Origin: Nocardia araoensis NBRC 100135
GTDB taxonomy: Bacteria > Actinomycetota > Actinomycetes > Mycobacteriales > Mycobacteriaceae
Assembly: GCF_000308435.1 (NCBI RefSeq)
Contig: NZ_BAFR01000199.1
Coordinates: 1-64,000, forward strand
Length of the DNA stretch: 64,000 nucleotides
Direction: 5' to 3'
Shown: positions 7,418 through 16,709 of the stretch, one piece after another
Layout of the letters: every line of letters starts with the position of its first letter
Position numbering within the stretch: the stretch's first letter is position 1
Notes under the pieces: model-generated
Databases searched by the model: none
What the model was told of the DNA's origin: nothing
What the model saw: only the letters and a program-made list of their open reading frames with translations
Position numbers and translations under genes: made by a program

Positions 7418-8428
7418 TTATTCGGACAATGCTCGTTCGACCGGCCGGTCGGCACCAGCGGGCGAGATTCTCCCGGTGCGAATTCTGAGCAATGCGAACG
7501 TGATCAGTGCGATTCCGGCCAGCGCGGCCCCGCCGGGAAGCCACCACGACACCAGCCGCAGTTTCGTTTCGACCGAATTCAGTTTGTCGACCGCATCGGC
7601 CGAAGAGTCGTCCCTGCTGGCGAGTTTGCTGATGGACAACGTGATGGGTGCACCGGCCGGGAGTCCGATGGGAACGGCGGTAAGCGTTGTCGTCTGCTGC
7701 AATCGGACCGGAGTGCCGAATTGTTTGTCCGCGAGCACATCCAACTGCAGGTGCGAGCGGAGCTCGAGCGGGATCCGTTCTGGAAGCGGCTGATTCGGCA
7801 CCGGCATGCCGAGCGTCGCCACTGCCGACGCGGGAATCGACGATCCATCGCCGCCGAACCGCTGCGCGATTGCCGTGCGCACCTTTGCCGGATCTGCCAG
7901 CGGAGCGTTTCCATCGGCGGTGTAGTGCAATACCTTCCGGCCATGGAATGTGGCCTCTTCTGCGAAAACGAGAGGTTGCGTCGTCCGGGTTGCCGCATCG
8001 TAGTAGGTGTAACCGTCGTGGGCGGGGTGGGGTGGAAGGCTGAATGTGATCGCACCGTGCTGGTCCTCGACCTCGGCTCCGCGGGGCGCTTCGGCCTGGC
8101 GCAGCGTGGTGCGATCGAGGGCGAAGGTGTGCTGTTCGGTGGACAGAGCCGGGCCCCGCGGGATTCCGAACATTTGAGAGTTGCTGCGCACGACGGCGGT
8201 ATTACCGTCGACCTGCACCACCCGCACGCTGCGGTCGATTTCGACGTCGACGGTCGTCGCACCAGCGGGATTCGGTGTGGTCACCGAACCGGTGTACACA
8301 CCATGGCTTTCGAAATCGGCCGGCAGGCGCATGAGCATCGGGACGACGACTACCCGGGTGGCGCCAGCGGCGAGAATGAGCGTGGCCCCGATCAGCGACC
8401 AGACGACGAGAGAACGCGAAATATTAAT
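7418..8428 (-). CDS. DUF3068 / PorA-family envelope protein, apparent ATT start
   Basis: 336 residues if translation starts at ATT 8428. DUF3068 proteins are mycolate-actinobacterial envelope proteins with an N-terminal anchor (here LVVWSLIGATLILAAGATRVVVV), an extracytoplasmic beta-rich domain (LPADFESHGVYTG, VEIDRSVRVVQVDG) and a C-terminal helix (LPGGAALAGIALITFALL). The frame contains no ATG, GTG or TTG between the upstream TGA and Met31. Starting at Met31 would remove the conserved first helix. ATT 8428 is preceded by GAGGAG with a six-base gap, exactly where a start is expected. ATT initiation is inference; an error or mutation at this codon is the alternative. Confidence 0.8.
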   Translation of the reverse strand: MNISRSLVVWSLIGATLILAAGATRVVVVPMLMRLPADFESHGVYTGSVTTPNPAGATTVDVEIDRSVRVVQVDGNTAVVRSNSQMFGIPRGPALSTEQHTFALDRTTLRQAEAPRGAEVEDQHGAITFSLPPHPAHDGYTYYDAATRTTQPLVFAEEATFHGRKVLHYTADGNAPLADPAKVRTAIAQRFGGDGSSIPASAVATLGMPVPNQPLPERIPLELRSHLQLDVLADKQFGTPVRLQQTTTLTAVPIGLPAGAPITLSISKLASRDDSSADAVDKLNSVETKLRLVSWWLPGGAALAGIALITFALLRIRTGRISPAGADRPVERALSE

Positions 8429-8544
8429 GGCTGACTCCTCGATGAGTGGGAAGCGAGTGAGTCAACGATGCAATGGCACACGGCCACGATCCATGGACGG
8501 ATCGTCAACGTGGCCGCCCTCTTCGTCGTCTTTTTTACAATTTG

Positions 8545-9726
8545 CTACCGCAGATAGCCTGCACCCGCGCCGCCAGGAATTTCGAGATCGCATTCGGCGG
8601 CGAGCGCCCATGCGAATCCAACGAGACCGTCGGTCGAGGACGTCGACATGCCGGTGAGTTCCTCGATCTTGCCCAGCCGGTAGCGCAGCGTGTTGACATG
8701 GACCACCAGCGCGGCCGCGGTGCGCGGGATATTTCGATCTTGTTCGAGGTACACGCGCAGTGTCTGCTCCAGCATCGGCCCGAACTCTCCCGCGGTGCGC
8801 AGCGGCGCCAGCAACCGGTCCCGATAATATCGCCCGACATCGGGGACCGATGTGACAGCGAGCCGCCACCCCAGATCCTCGAACGCGACCACCCCGCTGC
8901 GACCCAGGTATAGCGCCGACTCGAAAACACGTCCGGCGATCTCGAACGAATCCCGCGCACGCATCAACGGCAGCATCGGGCCGATTCCCGCGACGACCTC
9001 CGCATCGCCAACGTCCGGCGGCGCCCCGACCACGCCCACACACTCGGCATCGACGACTGCGAGCACGGCGTTGCGCCGGCCATCTGCGGCCACTGTCTCG
9101 AGCCGACGCCGCAGCTGTTCCAGCGACATCGCCGAATCCCGGGGGCGGGCTCTGACCGCTGCATAACGCCCAGCGGGATCAAGTCCATAGAGCGCACCGC
9201 GCCCGCTGAGTTCGCCGGACGACAGATGTCCGGACAGCAGGCCGCGCACGAATGCCGCACGGTCATGGGTGTCGCCCAGGGCGCGCTCGATCCCCAACTT
9301 CTGGTACACCTTCGACGCGCGGGCGGTGAACGCGTCGCTCATCGACCACAGTCGGCGCACGCCGTCCAGCATGAGGTCCGGCGACGCACCGCATTCGATG
9401 GCCAACTCCGTGAAGCGAGCTTGTATCGCCGAGATCGATATCCGGTATCCGTGCAGCATGTCCTCGATCGGAATGCCCTGTCCGGCCCGCTCTCGGACGG
9501 TGATCTCCGCCTCGGGGAACTCACCGGGCGTCGCCGACCGCAAGGCGCGCACGGCCACATCGAGATTTCGCCGCACCGACGCCCTGGCCGCCGAATCCGG
9601 TACGCCCTCGTACGAGGGTAGTTCCAGGCGGATCAGCTCGATCGATCGTTGCGCCAGCAGCGGCTCCTCCGCTAGCAGCCGATCGGCTACCGCACCCAGC
9701 GTCGTCGCCGAGAAAGTTTCGCACAT
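8545..9726 (-). CDS. PucR/CdaR-type helix-turn-helix regulator
   Basis: 393 residues from ATG 9726, preceded by GGAGG with seven bases spacing; a GTG at 9744 would add six residues. The N-terminal half is an all-helical sensor region (LLAEEPLLAQRSIELIRLEL, GIPIEDMLHGYRISISAI) and the middle is GGDEF-like. The C-terminus has the HTH_30 signature: LRVYLEQDRNIPRTAAALVV, HVNTLRYRLGKIEELTG. Such proteins are usually activators of neighbouring catabolic genes. It is divergent from the four-gene CoA operon starting at 9996, the obvious target. Confidence 0.88.
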   Translation of the reverse strand: MCETFSATTLGAVADRLLAEEPLLAQRSIELIRLELPSYEGVPDSAARASVRRNLDVAVRALRSATPGEFPEAEITVRERAGQGIPIEDMLHGYRISISAIQARFTELAIECGASPDLMLDGVRRLWSMSDAFTARASKVYQKLGIERALGDTHDRAAFVRGLLSGHLSSGELSGRGALYGLDPAGRYAAVRARPRDSAMSLEQLRRRLETVAADGRRNAVLAVVDAECVGVVGAPPDVGDAEVVAGIGPMLPLMRARDSFEIAGRVFESALYLGRSGVVAFEDLGWRLAVTSVPDVGRYYRDRLLAPLRTAGEFGPMLEQTLRVYLEQDRNIPRTAAALVVHVNTLRYRLGKIEELTGMSTSSTDGLVGFAWALAAECDLEIPGGAGAGYLR

Positions 9727-9921
9727 CGTCACGCCTCCACGCACTGCGTTGCTGTGAAGCTACCTCGCAACCTCGCTATGACGAGCCGAATCAGCAAAAC
9801 GCTGGCGACGACTTGTCCCGGCCCCTTCACCGCACAGCGCCCGCCCGCCCCGACCGAGCCACCTCATCGAGCGACTCTTGCGACCGCGGTCCAGTCCCCC
9901 GGTTTCCCACCACCGCAGTTC

Positions 9922-9954
9922 TATGCGGGCCGTCCTTGCATATGCGGAACGTCC
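9922..9954 (+). promoter_or_regulatory. Tandem direct repeats upstream of the CoA operon
   Basis: TATGCGGGCCGTCC (9922-9935) is followed by TATGCGGAACGTCC (9941-9954): 12 of 14 bases match, spaced 19 bp start to start. The second copy overlaps the palindrome GCATATGC. They end about 40 bp before the first operon ATG, where an activator or repressor would act. Binding by the divergent PucR-type protein is inference. Confidence 0.5.
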
Positions 9955-9995
9955 AATTCTATGATGATGGTCCAACTACTCACTGGAGAGTGCCC

Positions 9996-10955
9996 ATGCG
10001 ATTGATCACCTTTGCCGCCGAAGGTCGGCGTGTAGGAGCCTTGCTCAACGGCGACGACACGGTCCTCGACCTCGCCCTGGCCGCACCGGACCGGCCGGAA
10101 TTCGCCTCCATGTCGACATTGATCGAATCCGGCGTGGAAGGGCTCGACCGCGCCCGCGAACTTGCCTCGGCTGCGCCGGAGCATGCACTGATCCCGGCGA
10201 CAGCGGTGCGCTGGTGCCCACCCCTCCCCCGTCCGGCACGGATGCGCGATTGCGGCCTGTTCACCCAGCATTTGGCCGACGCGCTGCAACAGATCGCGCG
10301 CCGCCAAGCCGAGGGCGCGGGCGACGATCCGGAGGCCGCATTCCAGGAACTCATGGCCAGCGGCCGGTTCACCCTGGACCCTCTGTTCACCGAGCGTGTG
10401 CTGTACTACAACGCGGATCCGCTGCTGATCACCGGCCCGAACGACACCGTCGCGCCGCCGGAGGGCGCGAAGGAGCTCGACTATGAGCTCGAATTCGCCG
10501 TTGTTGTCGGCCGCGACGGCCGCGACATCCCTCCGAATCGAGCCCGTGACCATATCTTCGGCTACACCATCTACAACGACTGGAGCGCCCGAGATCTGCA
10601 ACTGCGACTGATGCAAACCGGCGTCGGCCCGGGCGAGGGCAAGGACTTCGCCACCTCGCTGGGCCCATGCCTGGTGACCGCCGACGAGATCGCCGACCCC
10701 TATGCGCTCACCATGATCGCACGGATAAACGGCGAACAGTGGTCGTCTGGCAGCACCTCCACCATGACCCACTCGTTCGAGGACGCAATCGCCCAATTCA
10801 GTCGCACCGGCGGGGTTTTCGCGGGCGAAGTCATCGCATCCGGCACTGTCGCCTCGGGCACCGGATTCGATGCCGGCAAGCACCTGTCATCCGGAGATCT
10901 TGTCGAACTCGAGATCGAGGGCATCGGCATCCTGCGCAACCGGGTGGCGTTGTGA
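9996..10955 (+). CDS. Fumarylacetoacetate-hydrolase (FAH) family protein
   Basis: 319 residues from ATG 9996 with a GGAGAG ribosome site. The FAH fold is recognised by LDYELEFAVVVGRDGRDIP (metal-binding acidic residues) and GYTIYNDWSARDLQ, with GPCLVTADEI and GDLVELEIEGIG near the C-terminus. Family members cleave C-C bonds of diketo acids, decarboxylate or hydrate. The N-terminal 90 residues are the usual small lead domain. It is the first gene of a tightly packed operon: its TGA overlaps the next GTG. With a ligase and a thiolase-like gene it may act on a ring-opened or beta-keto intermediate. Confidence 0.88.
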   Translation: MRLITFAAEGRRVGALLNGDDTVLDLALAAPDRPEFASMSTLIESGVEGLDRARELASAAPEHALIPATAVRWCPPLPRPARMRDCGLFTQHLADALQQIARRQAEGAGDDPEAAFQELMASGRFTLDPLFTERVLYYNADPLLITGPNDTVAPPEGAKELDYELEFAVVVGRDGRDIPPNRARDHIFGYTIYNDWSARDLQLRLMQTGVGPGEGKDFATSLGPCLVTADEIADPYALTMIARINGEQWSSGSTSTMTHSFEDAIAQFSRTGGVFAGEVIASGTVASGTGFDAGKHLSSGDLVELEIEGIGILRNRVAL

Positions 10956-12121
10956 ACGGCGTGCGTATCGCGGGCGCGGCGCGCACGGCATACGGCCGAT
11001 TCCCTGGGCGCGGTGTCGCTGAGCTGGCGCGGACCGTGCTCGCCGACTGTCTCGCCGATGCCGGTGCCGAACCCGGTGAGGTCGGCGCGGTGTACTTCGC
11101 CAACACCGCACAGGGACTCGTCGAGGGACAGCACACGGTCCGCGGACAGGTCGCGCTGCGTGGCACCGGAGTCGCCGGGGTTCCGATTTTCAACGTCGAA
11201 AATGCTTGTGCCAGCGGTGCATCCGCGTTCCATCTGGCGGCTACTGCGATCGCGGCCGGACAGGTCGACGTGGCCATGGCGATCGGGGTAGAGCGACTGT
11301 CCGCAGCGGACCGTCCGACAGCAGGGCGCCTGTTCGACGGCGGCATCGACGTGGTGCGTCGTGACGATGATCTGGCTCGCCTCGGCGCCGAGCCGGGCGC
11401 GGGCACGATCTTCATGAGCATCTACGCAGCCTTGGCCGATCGTTACGGACTCGACCAGAAACAGCTCGCCGCGGTCACCGCCAAGAATCGCGCGCACGGC
11501 GCGCTCAATCCGTTAGCCACCTACCGCACTCCGCTGTCGATCGATGAGGTCTGCGCAGCCAGGGTGATCGCACTACCGCTGACCAAGCCGATGTGCGCGC
11601 CGATAGGAGACGGTGCCGCCGCAGTTCTGTTGTGCGGACCACGATCCCGGCTCGCCGGAAAGCGTGCGGTGCGCGTTCGGGCCACCTCGATCATCTCCGC
11701 CACCGACCGCGGTCTCGACGACGATACCGACCACATCTCCCGTCGCCTGGCCCGAATCGCGTACGAACAGGCCGGAATCGGACCACAAGACGTGTCCCTC
11801 GCCGAGGTCCATGACGCCACGGCCGTCGGTGAAATCCTGCAGACCGAATTTCTCGGCCTCGCTGACGCCGACGCGGCAGCCCGTGGTGACACCGCCCTCG
11901 GGGGACAGATACCGGTGAACACCTCCGGCGGACTCGAATGCAACGGCCACCCGATCGCCGCCACCGGGCTGGGGCAGTTGCACGAGCTGGTCACCCAACT
12001 GCGCGGCGAGGCCGGAGCGCGCCAGGTTGACCGGCCACGCCTCGCCTTGGCCGAGAACGGCGGCGGGTTTCTCGGCGTCGAGGAAGCCGCGGCGGCCATC
12101 ACGATTCTGGAGGCGCCGTGA
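10952..12121 (+). CDS. Thiolase-like (SCP2-thiolase/DitF type) protein
   Basis: 389 residues, GTG start overlapping the previous stop. VENACASGASAFHLAATAI carries the nucleophilic Cys of thiolases, and SGGLECNGHPIAATGLGQ the His region. At the end, where degradative thiolases have a second catalytic Cys (CxG), this protein has LAENGGGFLG with no Cys. That is typical of the SCP2-thiolase/DitF-like group. It may act as a condensing or retro-aldol protein with a partner, or without the usual proton shuttle. No separate DUF35 (OB-fold) partner gene is visible. Confidence 0.85.
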   Translation: MNGVRIAGAARTAYGRFPGRGVAELARTVLADCLADAGAEPGEVGAVYFANTAQGLVEGQHTVRGQVALRGTGVAGVPIFNVENACASGASAFHLAATAIAAGQVDVAMAIGVERLSAADRPTAGRLFDGGIDVVRRDDDLARLGAEPGAGTIFMSIYAALADRYGLDQKQLAAVTAKNRAHGALNPLATYRTPLSIDEVCAARVIALPLTKPMCAPIGDGAAAVLLCGPRSRLAGKRAVRVRATSIISATDRGLDDDTDHISRRLARIAYEQAGIGPQDVSLAEVHDATAVGEILQTEFLGLADADAAARGDTALGGQIPVNTSGGLECNGHPIAATGLGQLHELVTQLRGEAGARQVDRPRLALAENGGGFLGVEEAAAAITILEAP

Positions 12122-13614
12122 ATACCGCTGTTCTGCTGGATCAGTCCGCCACCCGCGATCCTGGGGCGCCCGCGGTCTGCCACGGTGACGAGGTCGCTTA
12201 CACCTATCGTGAGCTCGCAGACGCTGCCTGCGCTATCGGTCGGCTGCTGCGCGAACAGTACGGCCTGCGGCCGGGCGATCGGGTCGCCCTGGCAATGTCC
12301 AATAACGTCCACTACTTGGCGGTTATGTTCGGCGCGTGGTGGTCGCGCCTGGTGGTGGTACCGATGAATCCCCGCCTGCATCCCCGCGAGTTCGAGGAGC
12401 TCATCACCGACAGCGGGGCGAAATACTGTGTCACCACTGCGGATCTCGCGACACCGGACAACGTGCCCACCCTCGATGTCACCGCTCTGGCGCACCGCGC
12501 CCGCAGCGCGGAAGGTCGCGAGGCACCCGCCGCCGCGCGACCCGACGACACCGCGTGGCTGTTCTACACCAGCGGCACTACCGGGAAATCCAAGGGCGCC
12601 ATGCTGACTCATCGCAACCAAGTGACCGCGGTGCTGTCGGCGTTGGCCGATATCGGCGATGCCGCCGATTCCGCGCTGCTGCATCTGACACCGCTGTCAC
12701 ATGCGGGCGGGCTGTTCGCGCTGGCGTTCGCCGCCAAGGGGAGGGCCAATCTGCTGCCCCGCGACGGTGCCGTGGACGCCGCCACACTCGCAGAGTCGCT
12801 CACCGCATTCGGTCCAGTGTCGTTCTTCGCGGTGCCGACCATCCTGCGGCGACTACTCGACCCGGCACTGCTCGCCGACGACCTGCTCCCACAGGTGCGA
12901 CGAATCTTCTACGGCGGCGCGCCCACCTATGTCGAAGACCTGCGCGAGGTTGTCGCCCGTTTCGGCCCGCAGCGGTTGTGGCAAGCCTTCGGGCAGGGCG
13001 AATCTCCCTGCACTATCACGCATCTCACGCCAGGCGAACACACCGAGCTACCGATCCATGGCCGCCTGATGACCGTCGGTCACGCCCGCACCGGCGTCGA
13101 GGTGGCGATCATGGACGACAACGGCGCACTCCTGCCCGTTGGCGAGGTCGGCGAGGTGGTGGTCCGCGGCGACACGGTCATGGCCGGTTACTGGAACAAT
13201 CCTGCGGCCACCGCCACCACATTGCGCGACGGGTGGCTGCACACCGGCGACCTGGGCCATATGGACGACCGTGGCCGCCTCACGCTCGTAGACCGCGCCA
13301 AGGATCTCATCATCTCCGGCGGATCCAACATCTATCCGCGCGAGATCGAAGAGGTACTGCTCACCCATCCCGCAGTGGCCGAGGTCGCCGTCGTGGGACG
13401 GCCCGACCCCGAATGGGGCGAACTCCCGATCGCCTTCGTCGTCGCCGAATCGGTGAAACCGGCCGAATTGGACGCCCTGTGCCTGGATCGGCTGGCCCGC
13501 TACAAGCGGCCGCGCGATTACCGCTTCCTCACCGAACTCCCCCGCAACGGCTACGGCAAGGTCCTCAAAACCGAACTGAGACGCAGCGTCTCCGCACAGA
13601 AAGGTCAGCAATGA
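12118..13614 (+). CDS. Acyl-CoA ligase (AMP-forming)
   Basis: 498 residues, GTG start overlapping the thiolase-like stop. ANL-superfamily motifs are complete: LFYTSGTTGKSKGAMLTH (P-loop), GWLHTGDLGHMDDRG, DRAKDLIISGGSNIYPREIE and the catalytic Lys in NGYGKVLKTEL. It activates a carboxylic acid to its CoA thioester; specificity is not readable. It resembles the medium/long-chain and aryl-acid group. It probably supplies the CoA substrate for the thiolase-like protein. Its stop overlaps the next ATG. Confidence 0.92.
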   Translation: MNTAVLLDQSATRDPGAPAVCHGDEVAYTYRELADAACAIGRLLREQYGLRPGDRVALAMSNNVHYLAVMFGAWWSRLVVVPMNPRLHPREFEELITDSGAKYCVTTADLATPDNVPTLDVTALAHRARSAEGREAPAAARPDDTAWLFYTSGTTGKSKGAMLTHRNQVTAVLSALADIGDAADSALLHLTPLSHAGGLFALAFAAKGRANLLPRDGAVDAATLAESLTAFGPVSFFAVPTILRRLLDPALLADDLLPQVRRIFYGGAPTYVEDLREVVARFGPQRLWQAFGQGESPCTITHLTPGEHTELPIHGRLMTVGHARTGVEVAIMDDNGALLPVGEVGEVVVRGDTVMAGYWNNPAATATTLRDGWLHTGDLGHMDDRGRLTLVDRAKDLIISGGSNIYPREIEEVLLTHPAVAEVAVVGRPDPEWGELPIAFVVAESVKPAELDALCLDRLARYKRPRDYRFLTELPRNGYGKVLKTELRRSVSAQKGQQ

Positions 13615-14405
13615 CGCGACTGATAGATCTCACTTACCCCATCGACCCCGCTTTCCGTGACATGGTGCCGCTGCCGGAGCTGGCCAAGATCGTCGGCCCG
13701 ACCGTGGAGTGGGCGACGCACACCGGCGCCGGCCGAGACATGCTGGTCTCATTCTTCGGTTGCAGCCCTGAGGATCTCCCCGACGGCGAGGGTTGCGCCG
13801 GTGAGGAGCTGAACAGCTTCGGCACACACTGCGGCACCCACGTCGACGCCCCCTGGCATTCCGGCAGTGTCAGTGAGGGTAAACCGGCGCGGAAGATCAG
13901 CGATATCGATCTTTCCGAGCTGTACGCCCCGGGCATGGTGCTCGACGTGCGGGAGTGGGCGCGTCCCGGCGAGGCGATTCCCGTCGACGCCCTGAAGGCG
14001 GCGGTGGCGGCCACCGGGCGCGACATCCAGTCCGGTGACGCGGTGCTCATCCGCACCGGGCAGGAGCAGTACCCGATCTCGGACCTGCGCTACTTCAACT
14101 ATCCCGGCATGTCCGCAGAGGGCACTCGATTCCTCACCGACCAGGGCGCCAAGATCCTCGGCACCGACGGTATGGGATGGGACCGTCCGATCCCAGCGAT
14201 GGCCAAGGCCTACAAAGAAACCGGCGACCGACGCCACATCTGGGACGGCCATTACACCATCCGCGACAAGGAGGCATTCATCGTCCAGCAGATGGACAAT
14301 CTTGCTGCCCTGCCACCCTCCGGATTCACCGTCGGCTTCTTTCCCCTGAAACTCATCGGTATGAGCGCCGCGCCGGCCCGCGTCATCGCCTTCCTCGACG
14401 ACTGA
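13611..14405 (+). CDS. Cyclase-family / kynurenine-formamidase-like metal hydrolase
   Basis: 264 residues, ATG overlapping the ligase stop (ATGA). The family signature HxGTHxDxPxH is present as HCGTHVDAPWH, with LIDLTYPIDPAF at the start and IRTG in the core. The fold is the Mn/Zn-dependent alpha/beta hydrolase of the cyclase (PF04199) family, which includes formamidases, isatin hydrolases and polyketide cyclases. In this operon it could open a lactam or ring before CoA activation. A strong hairpin follows directly, so this is the last gene. Confidence 0.88.
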   Translation: MTRLIDLTYPIDPAFRDMVPLPELAKIVGPTVEWATHTGAGRDMLVSFFGCSPEDLPDGEGCAGEELNSFGTHCGTHVDAPWHSGSVSEGKPARKISDIDLSELYAPGMVLDVREWARPGEAIPVDALKAAVAATGRDIQSGDAVLIRTGQEQYPISDLRYFNYPGMSAEGTRFLTDQGAKILGTDGMGWDRPIPAMAKAYKETGDRRHIWDGHYTIRDKEAFIVQQMDNLAALPPSGFTVGFFPLKLIGMSAAPARVIAFLDD

Positions 14406-14407
14406 CC

Positions 14408-14469
14408 GTCTGTTGAAACCGCCCCCGCTCGCCGCCGCCGCGCCGTGAGCGGGCGCGGTTTGAACAGAC
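14408..14469 (+). terminator. Terminator of the CoA operon
   Basis: 23-bp stem (14408-14430 with 14447-14469) with two mismatches and a 16-base GC-only loop, three bases after the cyclase stop. A long imperfect GC-rich hairpin right after a stop is strong evidence for transcription end. Confidence 0.75.
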
Positions 14470-14773
14470 GAGGTTCGTACGGTGACAGTGTCAGGCAGCG
14501 CCGTCAGTTCGTGTCACCGCCTGGTGCCAGCACAACGCGTCGATCACTCAGGCGCGCGTCACCATTTCTCGGTACAGATAACGATGCGTTCCGCGTAGTC
14601 CTCGGATCGCAACCGGATTGCGGATCATGGACGTAGGCACCTCCTGACGCAGCCTATGAGCGCAGAGTGACAGAACGGCCCTTCTCGCTCTTCCGCACAC
14701 TGCTGCTCCGCCTCGACGAGGAGGGATTTCACACCTCCCTCATCGCCATGTTCGGCTGGGCGCAGAGTCGTGA
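14470..14773. other. Stretch without a recognised gene
   Basis: No convincing gene. A 49-codon plus-strand frame starts at a GTG near 14667 (TERPFSLFRTLLLRL) without a good ribosome site or family resemblance. Confidence 0.4.
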
Positions 14774-15634
14774 TCACCACCGCATGGCGCTGAAGTCGAT
14801 CGGTTGGGGATGAAGGGCTTTGACACGTTCGGCGAGGCCTCGCATCCGGAGCGTCATCTCGCTTGCCGGAAGCTGTCGGCGATCCCCATGACCGGGCAGC
14901 AGCCATTCGAAACCAAGATCGGCCGATCGTGCCAGCGACTCGGCCAGCACTTCGACCGAATACCAGGTGACGCTCTCGGCAATTTCGATATCTCCGGTGG
15001 TGCGGGACCAGTACACGCTGTCCCCGCTGAAACAGTATCGGTCGTCGACTATATAAAGCACACTTCCCTCGGTGTGACCCGGAAACGGATGCGCCATTAC
15101 GCCGTCGACGACCTCCACGGGCTCGGCTCCCCGTATTATCTGATCGGCATCCGGGGCTGAATCGAGATCACCCTCGTGAATCCACAGTCGAGCCCCGAAT
15201 CGGTCTGCGTAGCGCCGGCCATGTGCAGCGTGATCCCTGTGGGTCAGCAGAACGTCCGTTACCACGCCGAGCTCCTCGTATCAAGTTGCCAGCGACTCGC
15301 TCCATCGGGGCGTATCGACCATGAGGTTGCCGCCGCGGCGTCGCAGCAGATAGGAGTTGGCGCCCGCGGTGCGTGACGAGTTGTGGCCACACAGGTAGAG
15401 CCCCTCGTCCAGGCGCATGGGGAACGGGTCGAACTCCGCTGTCAGTGGCACGTTCTCGCGCCGAACGGACCGGGTTTGACAAGCGAATGCGGCTGCCGCC
15501 AACGCCTGTTCCTCGGCTTCGTCGCGCGGTTGACGCAGAATTTCGGAGCGACCATCGACCTCGCCGATCAATCCGGGCGCCAATTGTCGGGACACATCGC
15601 AGTTCACGCAGCGATCGTCTACGAACCAGGACAT
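14774..15634 (-). pseudogene. Metallo-beta-lactamase-fold hydrolase with ferredoxin-like N-terminus, one nonsense codon
   Basis: The frame is open from ATG 15634 (excellent GAGGAGGGAG site) to 14774 except for one TGA at 15281-15283. The product would be 286 residues: a ferredoxin-like lead (DRCVNCDV ... AFACQTRSVR), the MBL entry strands (GANSYLLRRRGGNLMVDTPR), the metal loop LLTHRDH, then PFPGHTEGSVLY, FSGDSVYW and LLPGHGD. The TGA lies in SLAT*YEELG, where many codons such as CGA differ by one base. A recent inactivating point mutation is most likely; readthrough or a sequencing error would restore a normal enzyme. The N-terminal 117 residues could still be made. Confidence 0.8.
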
Positions 15635-15806
15635 TTGCAGAACTCCCTCCTCGGTGCGACGCAGCTACGTCCGCACCTTTTCAGGAGTACCAATCATGGC
15701 GCGGAAATTTCAAGCCTTGACTTATTTGTAAAACCCTATCTGGGGATTCCATCGACAATTTGGTGCTGCAACGGCAGCTGAGTGAGCTGGTGGTGAATGT
15801 AATCTG

Positions 15807-16507
15807 GTGTTGGATCGAGTTGTGGCCGAGTTGGATTCGTTGATGTCGAGGATTGGGGGTCGATTGACGCGTTCGGAGCCGCGGGCTCGGGCGCGGGAGT
15901 ACGTGGCCGGGTTGACTGCGAGTCTGGAGCGTAAGAACAGGTGGACGTTATCCGAACGCGCTGGTGAGGTGGGCCCGGACGGGATGCAGCGGCTGCTGCG
16001 CAAGGCCGACTGGGCACGCCGCCAGATCGACAGCACCTGGGTGTCCGGGCGCGGGCACTGGCTGCTGGCACGGCGGTCGATCAGCGCCCCGACCGAGATC
16101 GCCTACTACCTCTGTTACGGCCCGGCCACCGCACGGCTGGTCGATCTGGCCTGGACAGCAGGGCCGCGCTGGCACGTGGAAGAGGCATTTCAGCAGGCGA
16201 AAGGCGAGGCCGGGCTCGACCACTATCAGGTCCGCGCCTGTCGAGCCTGGTACGCCCACATCACCCTGTCGATGCTCGCACAGGCCCGGCTCGCTGCATC
16301 CAAAACCATTGCTGTAAAAGGGGAGTCGACAAAACCGCCGAAGACATGATCGCTCTGACACTACCGGAGATCCGGCGACTGCTGGTGGCATTCGTGCTCA
16401 CCCCGATCCATGCTGCCGATCACATCTGGAACTGGTCGACCTGGCGCCGCCGACGACAACACCAAGCCCGGCTGAGCCACTACCGGAGACGAGGACACCC
16501 ACTCAAC
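15807..16507 (+). pseudogene. IS701-family transposase, internally deleted and frameshifted
   Basis: The 5' end (DSLMSRIGGRLTRSEPRARA, LERKNRWTLSE, MQRLLRKADW) is the N-terminus of IS701-type transposases. At RKADW the sequence jumps to WVSGRGHWLLARRS and GPRWHVEEAFQQAKGEAGLD, the C-terminal part, so most of the DDE core is deleted. A frameshift in the A4G4 run near 16317-16324 moves the end (LTLPEIRRLL, ADHIWNWSTWRRR, SHYRRRGH) into another frame. It cannot be active. No terminal repeats were identified. Confidence 0.85.
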
Positions 16508-16709
16508 TGGCCACTCGAGTGCCGTTGCAGTACCAAGCGACGGCGCCGCCTTTGTCTACGACCCGATCGTGCGGCGAAGACGCATCGACCTCTTCAACTG
16601 CCTCCTCGAACTCACCGACGATCAGAAATAGGACGTATAGCATAATACTGGACTTTACGCATAAGCAGTGTGTCACGGCATAGGATTGTGAGCATGAGAG
16701 AATGCCAGC

